From Agarivorans gilvus (lineage in GTDB: Bacteria > Pseudomonadota > Gammaproteobacteria > Enterobacterales > Celerinatantimonadaceae): DNA of 64,000 nt. Under the pieces are notes generated by a model, which had not been told where the DNA came from, did no database searches, and was given only the letters and a program-made list of their open reading frames with translations. Location of the stretch: NCBI RefSeq assembly GCF_001420915.1, contig NZ_CP013021.1, positions 1,188,001 through 1,252,000 of the forward strand, given 5' to 3'. Of the stretch, positions 42,424-52,906 are shown piece by piece; the stretch's first letter is position 1; every line of letters starts with the position of its first letter. A program made the translations under genes and the position numbers.

Positions 42424-45002
42424 ATGCAAGAGCAATACAATCCGCGCGATATTGAAGCCAAAGTGCAACAGCACTGGGAACAAGCGCAAACCTTTAAAGT
42501 TGTTGAGCAGCCGGGTAAAGAAAAATTTTACTGCCTATCTATGTTCCCTTACCCAAGTGGACGTTTACACATGGGTCACGTGCGCAATTACACCATCGGT
42601 GATGTGGTTTCGCGCTATCAACGCATGCAGGGTAAAAATGTAATGCAACCAATGGGTTGGGATGCTTTTGGTTTACCAGCAGAAAACGCGGCAATCAATA
42701 ACAATACCGCCCCAGCCAAATGGACTTACGAGAATATTGAATACATGAAAACGCAGCTTAAACAGCTGGGTTTTGGCTATGACTGGGACCGTGAGCTAGC
42801 CACGTGTAAACCAGATTACTACCGTTGGGAACAATGGTTCTTCACCAAGCTGTATGAAAAAGGTTTGGTTTACAAAAAAATGGCTACGGTTAACTGGGAT
42901 CCAGTAGACCAAACTGTATTGGCCAACGAACAGGTCATCGATGGACGAGGCTGGCGCTCTGGCGCGTTGGTTGAACAAAAGGACATTCCACAGTGGTTTA
43001 TTAAAATCACCGATTACGCGCAAGAGCTACTTGATGACTTAGACCAATTAGACGATTGGCCAGAACAAGTAAAAACCATGCAGCGCAACTGGATTGGTCG
43101 CTCCGAAGGCGTAGAGATGCAATTTGGTTTAGAGAATAGCGATGAGCAGTTCTCTATCTACACTACTCGTCCTGACACCGTTATGGGTGTGACTTACGTG
43201 GGCGTGGCTGCGCAACACCCCTTAGCGCTTGAAGCCGCTAAAACTAACCCAGAGTTAGCAGCCTTCATCGAAGAGTGTAAGAACAACAAAGTAGCCGAAG
43301 CCGACATGGCCACCATGGAGAAGAAAGGCATGGCCACTGGCCTTAATGCCGTTCACCCTCTTACTGGTAAATTAGTACCGATTTGGGTCGCCAACTTCGT
43401 ATTAATGGGTTATGGCTCAGGTGCGGTAATGGCGGTTCCCGCTCACGACCAACGTGACTACGAGTTTGCTAAAGCCTATGGCTTAGACATTGTTGGCGTA
43501 ATCAAGCCAAACGAGGGTGAACTAGACCTATCTGAGCAAGCTTACGTAGAAAAAGGCGTATTGTTTAACTCAGGCGAATTTGACGGCCTTGAGTTTCAAG
43601 CCGCCTTTGACGCAGTGGCCGATAAATTAGCCGCAATGGGTAAAGGTAATAAACAAGTTAACTTCCGCCTACGCGATTGGGGGGTAAGCCGCCAACGCTA
43701 TTGGGGGCTCCTATTCCCATGCTAAACCTAGAGAATGGTGAAGTAGCGCCCGTTCCTGAAGACCAACTTCCAGTGGTGCTTCCAGAAGACGTGGTTATGA
43801 ATGGCGTAACCTCACCGATTAAAGCCGATCCAGAATGGGCTAAGACTGAGTACCAAGGTCAAACCGCTTTCCATGAGACCGATACCTTCGATACCTTCAT
43901 GGAGTCAAGCTGGTACTACGCTCGTTACTGTAGCGCCAATAACGATGAGATGATGTTAGATCCTGAGCAAGCTAACTACTGGCTGCCAGTGGATCAATAC
44001 ATCGGTGGTATTGAACACGCCATTCTGCACTTATTGTACGCTCGCTTCTTCCACAAGTTGCTACGTGACGCTGGTTTGGTTGAGTCTGACGAGCCCTTCA
44101 AGCGCTTATTAACTCAAGGCATGGTATTAGCCGACGCCTTCTACTACGAAGACGAAAAAGGCGGCAAGGTATGGGTATCACCCGTTGATGCTATAACAGA
44201 AAAAGATGACAAAGGCCGTATTACCAGCGCTAAAACCGAAGCAGGCCAAGAGCTGGTTTATGCTGGCATGAGCAAAATGTCTAAGTCGAAAAACAACGGC
44301 ATCGACCCACAAGTAATGGTCGATAAATACGGCGCCGATACGGTTCGTTTATTCATGATGTTTGCTGCCCCTGCAGAACAAACCCTAGAATGGCAAGACA
44401 GTGCAGTTGAAGGCTCGTTACGCTTCTTACGCCGAGTATGGAAGTTCAGTTTCGACCACATCAATGCCGGTGAAGCTTCGCCAGTTGACGCCGCCGCTCT
44501 CGATGCCACAGCCAAAGACTTACGCCGTGATGTACATAAAACCATCGCTAAAGTGAGTGATGATATTGGTCGCCGCCAAACCTTTAATACGGCGATTGCT
44601 GCGATCATGGAGTTAATGAACAAACTCAGCAAAGCCGATCAGCAAGATGCCAACATTCGTGCGGTAACCCGTGAAGCGATTAACGCCATCGTACTGATGC
44701 TATCACCCATCACTCCACACATTTGTGCCGAGTTATGGGAACAGCTAGGCCACCAAGACGACATCAATACAGCGCCTTGGCCAGAAGCTGACGAAAAAGC
44801 CATGGTGGAAGACAGCAAACTGATTGTGGTGCAAGTGAATGGCAAGTTACGCGCTAAACTTACAGTGGCTGCTGATGCAAGCCAAGACGAAGTGCAAGCC
44901 CTTGCTATGGAAGATCCCAATGTCAGTAAATTTGTTGACGGCAAAACCATTCGTAAAGTCATTTACGTGGCGGGCAAGCTACTGAATATTGTAGCGAACT
45001 AA
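42424..45002 (+). CDS. leuS: Leucyl-tRNA synthetase, with apparent frameshift
   Basis: Charges tRNA-Leu. The first frame (433 codons) has the HIGH-type motif FPYPSGRLHMGHVRN and the CP1 editing domain (TTRPDTVMGVTY), and ends NFRLRDWGVSRQRYWG. The second frame continues APIPMLNLENGEVAPVPEDQ and holds KMSKSKNNG. A G5 run at 43703-43707 should be G6; restoring it gives 859 residues (E. coli 860). The gene is essential, so a one-base sequencing error is the likely cause. A terminator-like hairpin follows. Confidence 0.93.
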
Positions 45003-45007
45003 CCCAT

Positions 45008-45033
45008 ACGGCGGGGTCATCCCCGCCGTTTTT
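45008..45033 (+). terminator. Terminator-like hairpin between leuS and lptE
   Basis: The 9-bp GC-rich stem ACGGCGGGG/CCCCGCCGT has loop TCAT and a following T5. It lies 5 bases after the leuS stop and 13 bases before lptE. It may attenuate read-through into lptE-holA. Confidence 0.85.
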
Positions 45034-45046
45034 AATACGAGACAGC

Positions 45047-45541
45047 ATGAACTCAACACTCTACCGTTATGGCTTAATATTGCTTAGCCTACTATTACTT
45101 AGCGCTTGTGGTTTCGCCCCGCGTGGAAGCTATCTACTGGATGAAAAACTGCAACAAATCTATATCTCTTCTAGTGATGAATTCAGCCCCTTAGTACGCG
45201 AGTTAAAAAGACAGCTAGCTCAAAACAACGTCGAAGTATTTGAATATGCTCAAGAGGGGGTGCCAACCCTTAATTTAGGGACAGAACAAATTAACAAACG
45301 TACGCTGTCTTTATTCGAAAATGGCCAAGTCGCCGAGTACGAATTAAGTTACCGAGTGGGTGGCTACCTGCAAGTGGCGAATCAAGGAAACTTCCCGGTT
45401 CAAGTGCGCTTACACCGTGACTTCCAAGATAACCCCCTAGCCGCACTGGCCAAACAACGAGAACGAGAGTTGTTATACAACGAACTACGCACCATGGCCG
45501 CAGATCAAATCATGCGCCAACTGGCAACGGTAAGCTGGTAA
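45047..45541 (+). CDS. lptE: LPS-assembly lipoprotein LptE
   Basis: A 164-residue outer-membrane lipoprotein, lipobox LSAC (Cys21), followed by GFAPRGSYLLDEKLQQIYISS. LptE plugs the LptD barrel for LPS export. Although the sequence is weakly conserved in this family, the position leuS-lptE-holA and the lipobox are decisive. One base separates it from holA. Confidence 0.92.
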   Translation: MNSTLYRYGLILLSLLLLSACGFAPRGSYLLDEKLQQIYISSSDEFSPLVRELKRQLAQNNVEVFEYAQEGVPTLNLGTEQINKRTLSLFENGQVAEYELSYRVGGYLQVANQGNFPVQVRLHRDFQDNPLAALAKQRERELLYNELRTMAADQIMRQLATVSW

Positions 45542-45542
45542 T

Positions 45543-46541
45543 ATGCGGATTTATGCTGATCGCCTTGCTCAGCAATCGCTAGCCAATTTCCCCTGCTTTT
45601 TAATTGCCGGGGACGAGCCGCTAATTAAAGTAGAAAGCATCGACTACATTCGCCAACAGTTGCAGCAACAAGGCCTAGCGGAAGAGCGGCTTAGCTTTAG
45701 TTTTGACGCTGACTTTCAATGGTCGAACATTTTCGACGCCATGGCTGAGCTTTCCTTATTCAGCCAATACCGCTTAATAGAACTGCAGCTAGACCGCTCG
45801 CCCGATAAGGCCATACAAAACCAATTACAAGAGCTGCTTGCTTTACTCAATCCCGAAACCCGCTTAATAATTAGTCTGCCTAAATTAACCAAGGCCAACG
45901 AGAAGCAAAGCTGGTATCAGCAAATTGAGCAGCAAGGCTTGGTGGTGATGATCTACCCACCGGAAGGCGCCCAGCTGCAAACCTGGATAAGACAACGCTT
46001 ACAGCAACATGGTTTGACCAATAGCCAAGAACTAATAGGCCTGCTGCTACACTATTACGAAGGCAACCTACTGGCACTCAACCAAGCGATTAACAACATT
46101 GTGTTGCGCTGGGGCAATCAGCTTCCCTCGCTCAAAGAAATTGAGTCGGGCTTATCTCACGCTAATCACTTCTCGAGTTTTCAGTTAGTGGATGCCATAT
46201 TAGCCGCAGACTTTCCACGTAGCTTGTTAATCATCAAACAACTGCAGTTGGAAGGTGAAGAGCCCACCTTAATTAACTGGGGTTTAGACAAAGAGTTTAA
46301 GTTGCTGCAAGCCCTACAAGCTCAGCCAACTAACCACCATGCCAGCTTGTTCAAACAATATGCGGTATGGAGCAAGCGCCAAGGCTTAATCAGTGGAGCG
46401 GCTAAGCGCTATAGTGCAGAACAAATTCACCAAGCGCGGCTACAAGTGGCAGAAATAGACAAAGCGATAAAGCAATTCGCCAGCAACCATGCTTGGCATC
46501 AACTAGAACGTTTAATATTTATTCTTGCCAATCCACAATGA
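45543..46541 (+). CDS. holA: DNA polymerase III delta subunit
   Basis: A 332-residue clamp-loader subunit. N-terminal MRIYADRLAQQSLANFPCFLIAGDEPLI is typical of HolA, and ALNQAINNIVL... and the C-terminal all-helical collar follow. It opens the beta clamp with the gamma complex. Its TGA overlaps the nadD ATG (ATGA). Confidence 0.93.
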   Translation: MRIYADRLAQQSLANFPCFLIAGDEPLIKVESIDYIRQQLQQQGLAEERLSFSFDADFQWSNIFDAMAELSLFSQYRLIELQLDRSPDKAIQNQLQELLALLNPETRLIISLPKLTKANEKQSWYQQIEQQGLVVMIYPPEGAQLQTWIRQRLQQHGLTNSQELIGLLLHYYEGNLLALNQAINNIVLRWGNQLPSLKEIESGLSHANHFSSFQLVDAILAADFPRSLLIIKQLQLEGEEPTLINWGLDKEFKLLQALQAQPTNHHASLFKQYAVWSKRQGLISGAAKRYSAEQIHQARLQVAEIDKAIKQFASNHAWHQLERLIFILANPQ

Positions 46542-47185
46542 GTAAACTGAAACTATTTTTTGGCGGCTCTTTCGACCCCATCCATAATGGTCATATTCTA
46601 AGTGCTCGACAGCTAGTTGAAGCCACTCAAGCCATCGACATCACTCTGCTGCCCAATGCCCTATCACCACTAAAACAACAGCAACACTGCTCAAGCGAAC
46701 ACCGTCGTCAGCTTCTCGAACTGGCCTTAGCCGATTACCCAGAGCTGCGACTTGACTTGCGAGAAGTGGAGCGTGGTGGACGCTCTTATACTTGCGAAAC
46801 CTTGCAAGAACTGGCCGCTCAATACCCTCAGCAGCATATCGGCTTTGTTATGGGGCTAGACTCTTTCAACCAACTCGACTGCTGGCGTGACTGGCAAAAG
46901 CTGTGTGAGCATGCGCATTTACTGGTGATTGCCCGTCCCGGCTATCAACTGGCCTTATCAGCTAAGCTAGAGGCTTGGTTAGCCGACAAGCAAAGCACTA
47001 ACGTTGAGGAACTACACCGTTTCTCCAGAGGTAAGGTTTACTTTTGCCAATTACAGCCGCTGCCCATCTCTTCCACCGAGCTGCGCAAACAATTAGCTAC
47101 GCATCCACAACCAGCAGAATTAAGCCGCCAGCTTCCCAGTGCGGCACTTGAGTATATAATTGAACATAAGCTGTATGGCGCTTAA
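46538..47185 (+). CDS. nadD: Nicotinate-mononucleotide adenylyltransferase
   Basis: The start at 46538 (MSKLKLFFGGSFDPIHNGHI) is chosen; the upstream in-frame start lies within holA. The 215-residue enzyme has the nucleotidyltransferase GGSFDPIHNGH motif, GLDSFNQLDCWRDW and the ISSTELR signature. It forms NaAD in NAD synthesis and overlaps holA by 4 bases. Confidence 0.96.
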   Translation: MSKLKLFFGGSFDPIHNGHILSARQLVEATQAIDITLLPNALSPLKQQQHCSSEHRRQLLELALADYPELRLDLREVERGGRSYTCETLQELAAQYPQQHIGFVMGLDSFNQLDCWRDWQKLCEHAHLLVIARPGYQLALSAKLEAWLADKQSTNVEELHRFSRGKVYFCQLQPLPISSTELRKQLATHPQPAELSRQLPSAALEYIIEHKLYGA

Positions 47186-47239
47186 CCTCGCCTTACAGAG
47201 CGTGATATACTTACTTTTTAGTTGAAATTTGGGGTTCTT

Positions 47240-47587
47240 TTGATTCAAAACCAACAACTGATCGATTTTGTAGTAGATAAAGTCGAAGATATGAAAGGCC
47301 GAGATATTCAAAATCTCGACGTGAGTGAACTTTCCAGCGTGACCGATACCATGGTTATTTGTAGTGGTAACTCGAAACGACACGTAAAATCCATCGCCGA
47401 CAACGTGATAAAAGAAGCCAAACATGCCGACTTAGATGTCATCGGCGTGGAAGGCATGGAAGAGTCTGAATGGGTTTTAGTAGACCTAGGCGATGTGGTA
47501 TTGCATGTGATGCAAGATAGCGCTCGTGACTTCTACCAACTCGAAAAACTATGGGCACCAATAGCGGCAGAGTCTAAAGCCGGATGA
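47240..47587 (+). CDS. rsfS: Ribosomal silencing factor RsfS
   Basis: A TTG start at 47240 with GGGG six bases upstream gives M(L)IQNQQLIDFVVDKVEDMKG, colinear with E. coli RsfS. A TTG at 47222 is an alternative that adds six residues. The 115-residue protein shows DTMVICSGNSKRHVKSIADNV and DLGDVVLHVMQ. It binds L14 and blocks subunit joining in starvation. rlmH overlaps its stop by 4 bases. Confidence 0.93.
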   Translation: MIQNQQLIDFVVDKVEDMKGRDIQNLDVSELSSVTDTMVICSGNSKRHVKSIADNVIKEAKHADLDVIGVEGMEESEWVLVDLGDVVLHVMQDSARDFYQLEKLWAPIAAESKAG

Positions 47588-48054
47588 AAATACAGCTAGT
47601 TGCCGTGGGCACCAAGATGCCAGCCTGGGTTGAAACCGCCTATCAAGAATACGCGCGACGTTTTCCCAAAGATATGCCCTTAGAGTTGATTGAAGTCAAC
47701 GCGGGGAAACGCGGCAAAAATGCCGACATAAAACGTATTTTAGACAAAGAAGGTGAAGCCACCCTCGCAGTCATTCCTAAGGGGAATCGGGTTGTTACCT
47801 TAGAGGTCACCGGAAAATCTTGGACCACCCCACAACTAGCCCAACAACTGGAAGCTTGGAAAATGGACGGTCGTGACGTGAGCCTGCTGATTGGCGGGCC
47901 TGAAGGTCTTGCCCCTAGTTGTATTCAACTGGCAGAGCAGCGCTGGTCCTTGTCGGCTCTCACCTTGCCTCACCCGATGGTTAGGGTTATTGTCGCAGAA
48001 ACGCTCTATCGTGCTTGGAGCATTACCGCCAACCACCCCTACCACAGAGAATAA
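47584..48054 (+). CDS. rlmH: 23S rRNA pseudouridine1915 N3-methyltransferase RlmH
   Basis: A 156-residue SPOUT methyltransferase. It has MKIQLVAVGTKMPAWVETAY, IGGPEGL and the C-terminal LTLPHPMVRVIVAETLYRAWSI followed by HPYHRE, which are diagnostic. It modifies pseudouridine 1915 in assembled ribosomes. Its ATG overlaps the rsfS TGA, and it precedes mrdA by 9 bp as in E. coli. Confidence 0.97.
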   Translation: MKIQLVAVGTKMPAWVETAYQEYARRFPKDMPLELIEVNAGKRGKNADIKRILDKEGEATLAVIPKGNRVVTLEVTGKSWTTPQLAQQLEAWKMDGRDVSLLIGGPEGLAPSCIQLAEQRWSLSALTLPHPMVRVIVAETLYRAWSITANHPYHRE

Positions 48055-48063
48055 ACACAAGTA

Positions 48064-49926
48064 ATGGCAAGAAAGCGCGTCGCCCTGCGAGATCATTCGG
48101 CTGAGTCACGGTTATTTAACCGTCGCGCCGTGGTGTCCATTGTTGGCACTTTTGCTCTGATCTGCGTATTACTAGGCAACCTTTACTACTTGCAATTTGA
48201 GCAGCACGAAACCTATACCACCCGCTCCAACGATAACCGAATTAAAGTGCTGCCCTTAGCGCCACCTCGCGGCCTTATCTACGATAGAAATGGAGTATTA
48301 CTGGCCGAAAACCGCCCAAATTTTAGTTTGGAAATTATTCCCGAAAATGTCGAAGACCTAGACAATATGCTGCTAGAGCTGAGCCAACTGTTAGAGCTTA
48401 GCGAGGCCGACATCGAACGTTTCCAACAAAACCGTAAACATACTCGCCGCTTTAAACCGGTGGTGCTTAAGTCGCAACTCAGCGAAAAGCAAGTGGCCAT
48501 GTTTAGCGTGCAACAACACAAGTTTCATGGAGCAAGCATCGACGCCAGCTTAATTCGTTACTATCCCTATGGCGACAGCTTGACCCACCTACTTGGCTAT
48601 GTCGCCCGGATTAATGCCAAAGACTTACAGCGCCTGAATGAAGAGAACAAACTGGCAGAATACGAAGCCACTCGCACCATCGGTAAACAAGGCATCGAGC
48701 GTTATTATGAAGAAATTCTGCATGGCAACGTGGGCTACCAAGAAGTAGAAGTAAATAACCGCGGGCGGATCATTCGCACCATGAAAATTGTGCCACCTAT
48801 TCCCGGTAAAGATCTTTATTTAAACGTGGATATTCGCCTTCAGCTTGAAGCCCAGCGGCTGCTAGATGGACGTCGTGGCTCGGTGGTATTGTTAGACGCT
48901 CAAACCAGTGGCGTGCTCGCCATGGTTTCTAGCCCTAGTTATGATCCCAACCTGTTCGTCAACGGCATTAGCAGTAAAAACTACAACAAGTTGCTTAACT
49001 CAAGTGACCGGCCACTGATTAACCGTGCCACTAAAGGGGTTTATCCGCCCGCTTCAACGGTTAAGCCGCAACTGGCGGTAATGGGTTTAGAGCTGGGTAA
49101 AATTACCACCCAACAACGCATTTGGGACCCAGGTTGGTTCCAAATTCCCAATACTAAACGCCGCTTCCGTGACTGGAAACGCTGGGGTCACGGCTGGGTC
49201 GATGTTTACAAAGCTATCGAGCAAAGTGTTGATACCTACTTCTACAAGTTGGCTTATGAAACCGGCATTGATGAAATTCATGCTTATATGAGCAAGTTTG
49301 GCTTTGGTAAATACACGGGTATCGACATTCATGAGGAAAGTCGCGCCAACATGCCTAGTCGCGAATGGAAACGCGCTCGCTACCGCCAGCCCTGGTGGCA
49401 AGGTGATACCATTTCGGTGGGCATTGGCCAAGGCTATTGGACTACCACTCCCTTGCAGCTCGCTCAAGCCACTAATATTTTAGCCAACCGGGGTAAAATT
49501 ATTACGCCGCGGATCTTAAAAAGTGTTGGTGATGCTAACTCCTATATTGGTTTGCCACCGCAGGTCCAGCCCCCTATTGAGCTAAACAATGACAATAACT
49601 GGCAAGTCGCTTTAGATGGCATGTACGGGGTAATAAACAAAAGTAACGGTACCGCACGCAAAGCCTTTAAAGACACTCCCTATATTGCAGCGGGTAAATC
49701 AGGCACCGCGCAGGTGGTGAGCATTGCCGAAGATGAAGAGTACGACGCCGAAAGCCTAAAAGAAAAACACCGCGATAACGCGATGTTTGTCGCCTTCGCA
49801 CCCTTTGAAAAACCCGAGGTAGTGGCCTCGGTAGTCGTAGAAAACGCCGGTGGTGGTAGCTCCAATGCCGCCCCAGTGTTACGCGAACTGTTTGATAGTT
49901 ATTTTGCAACCAAAGGCATACAGTAA
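48064..49926 (+). CDS. mrdA: Penicillin-binding protein 2 (elongasome transpeptidase)
   Basis: A 620-residue inner-membrane protein with one N-terminal TM (about residues 22-42). A PBP dimerisation domain (APPRGLIYDRNGVLLAENRP) precedes the transpeptidase. Active-site motifs are S331-T-V-K in YPPASTVKP, S-V-D in IEQSVDTYFYKL and KSG in GKSGTAQV. It cross-links peptidoglycan during rod elongation with RodA, encoded 2 bp downstream. Confidence 0.96.
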   Translation: MARKRVALRDHSAESRLFNRRAVVSIVGTFALICVLLGNLYYLQFEQHETYTTRSNDNRIKVLPLAPPRGLIYDRNGVLLAENRPNFSLEIIPENVEDLDNMLLELSQLLELSEADIERFQQNRKHTRRFKPVVLKSQLSEKQVAMFSVQQHKFHGASIDASLIRYYPYGDSLTHLLGYVARINAKDLQRLNEENKLAEYEATRTIGKQGIERYYEEILHGNVGYQEVEVNNRGRIIRTMKIVPPIPGKDLYLNVDIRLQLEAQRLLDGRRGSVVLLDAQTSGVLAMVSSPSYDPNLFVNGISSKNYNKLLNSSDRPLINRATKGVYPPASTVKPQLAVMGLELGKITTQQRIWDPGWFQIPNTKRRFRDWKRWGHGWVDVYKAIEQSVDTYFYKLAYETGIDEIHAYMSKFGFGKYTGIDIHEESRANMPSREWKRARYRQPWWQGDTISVGIGQGYWTTTPLQLAQATNILANRGKIITPRILKSVGDANSYIGLPPQVQPPIELNNDNNWQVALDGMYGVINKSNGTARKAFKDTPYIAAGKSGTAQVVSIAEDEEYDAESLKEKHRDNAMFVAFAPFEKPEVVASVVVENAGGGSSNAAPVLRELFDSYFATKGIQ

Positions 49927-49928
49927 TT

Positions 49929-51040
49929 ATGGCTAACTACAGCCAAGAGCAGAAAAATTCACTATGGTGGCGGCTGCATATAGATTGGCCACTACTGCTA
50001 GGCTTGCTGGTTCTGATCGGCCTAGGGCTTTTTGTACTTTATAGTGCCAGCGGCGAAAGTATTGCCATGTTAAACCGCCAATTAATACGTTTAGCGCTGG
50101 CAGCCTTTGTGATGTTTGTACTGGCGCAAATACCGCCCGATGTCTATATGCGTTGGGCGCCATTTTTCTTCTTTAGCGGTTTAGCCATGCTGCTGGCGGT
50201 ATTATTGGTGGGAGACGTGGGTAAAGGAGCCCAACGTTGGCTTGACCTAGGAGTAATTCGCTTTCAGCCCTCGGAAATTATGAAGCTCGCGGTGCCATTA
50301 ATGGTAGCGCGCTATGTTAGCCAGCACCCATTACCCCTAGTTTTAAGCATCTGTTCATTGGTGCAACGATAGCGATTGCGCCCACTCTACTGATTGCCAA
50401 GCAACCCGATTTGGGAACCTCACTGCTAGTAGCCGCTTCAGGGATCTTCGCGTTATTTTTAGCGGGAATGAGCTGGCGTTTGGTAGCAGCTGCCGGTGGC
50501 TTATTAGCCGCTTTTGTGCCCTTGCTGTGGTTCTTTTTAATGCACGACTATCAACGGCAACGGGTGCTCACCTTACTCAACCCCGAGAGCGATCCGCTAG
50601 GCGCGGGCTATCATATTATTCAGTCAAAAATTGCCATAGGCTCGGGCGGTCTGTCGGGTAAAGGTTGGTTACACGGCACCCAATCACAGCTAGACTTCTT
50701 ACCCGAGCGCCATACCGACTTTATCTTTGCGGTATTTGCCGAAGAGTTCGGTTTCATTGGCGTGGCGCTGTTGTTGTGTATTTATTTCTACATTATTGGC
50801 CGCGGCCTATTCATTGCCACCCAAGCACAAACTGCTTTTGGTCGCTTATTAGCGGGCTGCATCATTTTAACCTTCTTTGTTTATGTATTCGTAAACATTG
50901 GCATGGTGAGCGGTTTACTGCCCGTGGTAGGGGTACCTTTACCTTTAGTTAGCTATGGTGGCACATCAATAGTGACACTGATGGCAGGTTTTGGCATTCT
51001 GATGTCTGTTCATACTCATAAACGGCTTTATGCCCAATAA
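49929..51040 (+). CDS. rodA: Rod-shape glycosyltransferase RodA, with apparent frameshift
   Basis: A SEDS-family inner-membrane peptidoglycan polymerase. The first frame ends just after IMKLAVPLMVARYVSQHPLP, and the second continues PSFKHLFIGATIAIAPTLL, QPDLGTSLLVAASG and FFLMHDYQRQRVLTLLNPES. The C4 run at 50334-50337 should be C5; restoring it gives 370 residues, the length of E. coli RodA. It is the third homopolymer defect in this window, so a sequencing error is likely. It works with PBP2 (mrdA, upstream). Confidence 0.92.
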
Positions 51041-51048
51041 GGATTGCT

Positions 51049-52023
51049 ATGCGCTTATGCTGCTTTTTACTGCTGCTTCTGTCTCAAATTTGGCCAAACT
51101 TAGCCTTTGCCGATAGTCAACAACAGCGTTTACAAGCCTTAAGCCAAGAACTCGATATTCCCTTAACTCAGCTACAACATGCTGCTCAGCAGGCTCAGTA
51201 CCAACAAGCCGTCATCGATGCCATAACCCGCCCTTGGGAAGCTAAACCCTGGCATTTATATCGCGACTTGTTTCTCACTGAGGAGCGCTTAGCTGCCGGT
51301 TTAGCGTTTTGGCAAGAGCATCAGCAAACCATTGAGCGCGCCGCGCAAAGCTATCAAGTTCCAGCGCAAATCATTGTCGCCATTATTGGGGTAGAAACCT
51401 ATTACGGCCGACATAAAGGCACTTACCCAGTGATTGACGCGCTTTATACCTTAGGCTTTCACTACCCCAAACGTGCTCAATTTTTCAGTAAAGAGTTTGC
51501 CTACTTTATCCGCCTAGCCGAACAACAAGGCTGGCAGCTCGACCAAGTGAAAGGCTCCTATGCTGGCGCCATGGGCTTTGGTCAGTTTATTCCTTCTAGC
51601 TACCTGCATTACGGCGTTGATTTTGACAACGACGGCAAGGTAGACATGCTAAATAACCCGGTAGATGCGATTGGCAGTGTAGCCAACTACTTCCACCAAC
51701 ATCGTTGGCAGCTTGGAGAAGCTGTTGTCCACCGTGCCAAGGCGCAGGCCAAACAAGCCGAGCCATGGTTACGCAACGAATTAGAATTACAAGACCATTG
51801 GCAACAACTGGCAGACGCTGGCATCACTAGTGATGCCCAACTAAGCCCCGATACCCCTGTTAAGTTACTCGCCCTAGAAGAAGCCGAAGGCCACAGCTAT
51901 TGGCTGGCTGAGCATAACTTCTATGTGATTACTCGCTATAATCGCAGCCCGCTGTATGCCATGGCGGTGTATCAATTTAGTGAGCGCTTACGCCAAGCTA
52001 AGGAAGAGTTAGATGCTAAGTAA
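51049..52023 (+). CDS. mltB: Lytic murein transglycosylase B
   Basis: A 324-residue protein with an N-terminal signal peptide ending FADSQ. No clear lipobox Cys at the cleavage site was seen, so it may be soluble like an SltB form. The MltB fold shows the catalytic Glu in IIGVETYYGRHKGTYPVIDAL, GAMGFGQFIPSSY and DFDNDGKVDMLNN. It cleaves glycan strands to 1,6-anhydroMurNAc ends. It overlaps rlpA by 11 bases. Confidence 0.92.
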   Translation: MRLCCFLLLLLSQIWPNLAFADSQQQRLQALSQELDIPLTQLQHAAQQAQYQQAVIDAITRPWEAKPWHLYRDLFLTEERLAAGLAFWQEHQQTIERAAQSYQVPAQIIVAIIGVETYYGRHKGTYPVIDALYTLGFHYPKRAQFFSKEFAYFIRLAEQQGWQLDQVKGSYAGAMGFGQFIPSSYLHYGVDFDNDGKVDMLNNPVDAIGSVANYFHQHRWQLGEAVVHRAKAQAKQAEPWLRNELELQDHWQQLADAGITSDAQLSPDTPVKLLALEEAEGHSYWLAEHNFYVITRYNRSPLYAMAVYQFSERLRQAKEELDAK

Positions 52024-52813
52024 GCCCTTTCGCCTTTCGCTACTGTTAATTATTGGCCTAGTGCTGAGCGCTTGTAGCTCAGCGCCCAATCAGCAACGTT
52101 ATGGCATGCACCAAGACCAAGCGCCAAATAGCGCCCCTGAATTAGCGCATTTAGAAAATCCCATACCGCGCTTTGAGCCATACAGCCGCCAAGGTAATCG
52201 CGATTACCAAGTGCGCGGTAAAAGCTATCAAGTTTGGCGTGATATTCAAGATTACGAAGTGGAAGGTGAAGCCTCTTGGTACGGTAAAAAATTTCATGGT
52301 CATCTCACATCCAATGGCGAAATCTACGACATGTACAGCATGTCGGCGGCGCATAAGAACTTACCCTTACCTAGCTATGTTGAAGTCAGTAACCTTAGCA
52401 ACGGTAAAACCGTTATCGTGCGAGTTAATGATCGCGGCCCTTTTCACCAGCAACGGGTCATCGACCTTAGCTACGCGGCGGCATACAAATTGGATATGCT
52501 AAAATCAGGCACCGCCAAGGTGAAAATTAAGCTGCTACGCTTCGACCCACAAGCCCAGGCAAACAGCAGTGTCGAACCAAGCACAGAACAATACTTTGTG
52601 CAATTGTTCGCCAGTAAAAACCAGCAAGTTCTGGCTCAACACCAGAGTCAGCTAGAAGCCCAAGGGCTCACCACCCAAGTTGTGAGTGAGAACGGCTGGC
52701 AAAAGCTTCGACTTGGCCCCTACCGCGATGTACTCAGTGCTGAGAAATACTTAGCTAGCATGCGTAATGGCCATTACAAAGACGCCTACATCATTAATCT
52801 AAAAGCAAACTAG
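52013..52813 (+). CDS. rlpA: Septal ring lytic transglycosylase RlpA
   Basis: A 266-residue outer-membrane lipoprotein with lipobox LSAC (Cys21). The double-psi beta-barrel domain has GEASWYGKKFHGHLTSNGE and VRVNDRGPFHQQRVIDLSYAAA. A C-terminal SPOR domain starts near YFVQLFASKNQ and would bind denuded septal glycans. In Pseudomonas RlpA is an active lytic enzyme. It follows mltB and precedes dacA in the conserved cell-wall block. Confidence 0.93.
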   Translation: MLSKPFRLSLLLIIGLVLSACSSAPNQQRYGMHQDQAPNSAPELAHLENPIPRFEPYSRQGNRDYQVRGKSYQVWRDIQDYEVEGEASWYGKKFHGHLTSNGEIYDMYSMSAAHKNLPLPSYVEVSNLSNGKTVIVRVNDRGPFHQQRVIDLSYAAAYKLDMLKSGTAKVKIKLLRFDPQAQANSSVEPSTEQYFVQLFASKNQQVLAQHQSQLEAQGLTTQVVSENGWQKLRLGPYRDVLSAEKYLASMRNGHYKDAYIINLKAN

Positions 52814-52906
52814 TCGGATTTCGTGCAGATACTAACAAACCACGCTTAAGTTTTGTTATAGTGTTTGCCGTTCCGTTTTATTGACTAACAAGCCAAAGAG
52901 CCAAAC

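Noticed and set aside
43677..45002. Second leuS frame as a separate gene
   Set aside because: It is the direct continuation of LeuS after a one-base homopolymer deletion.
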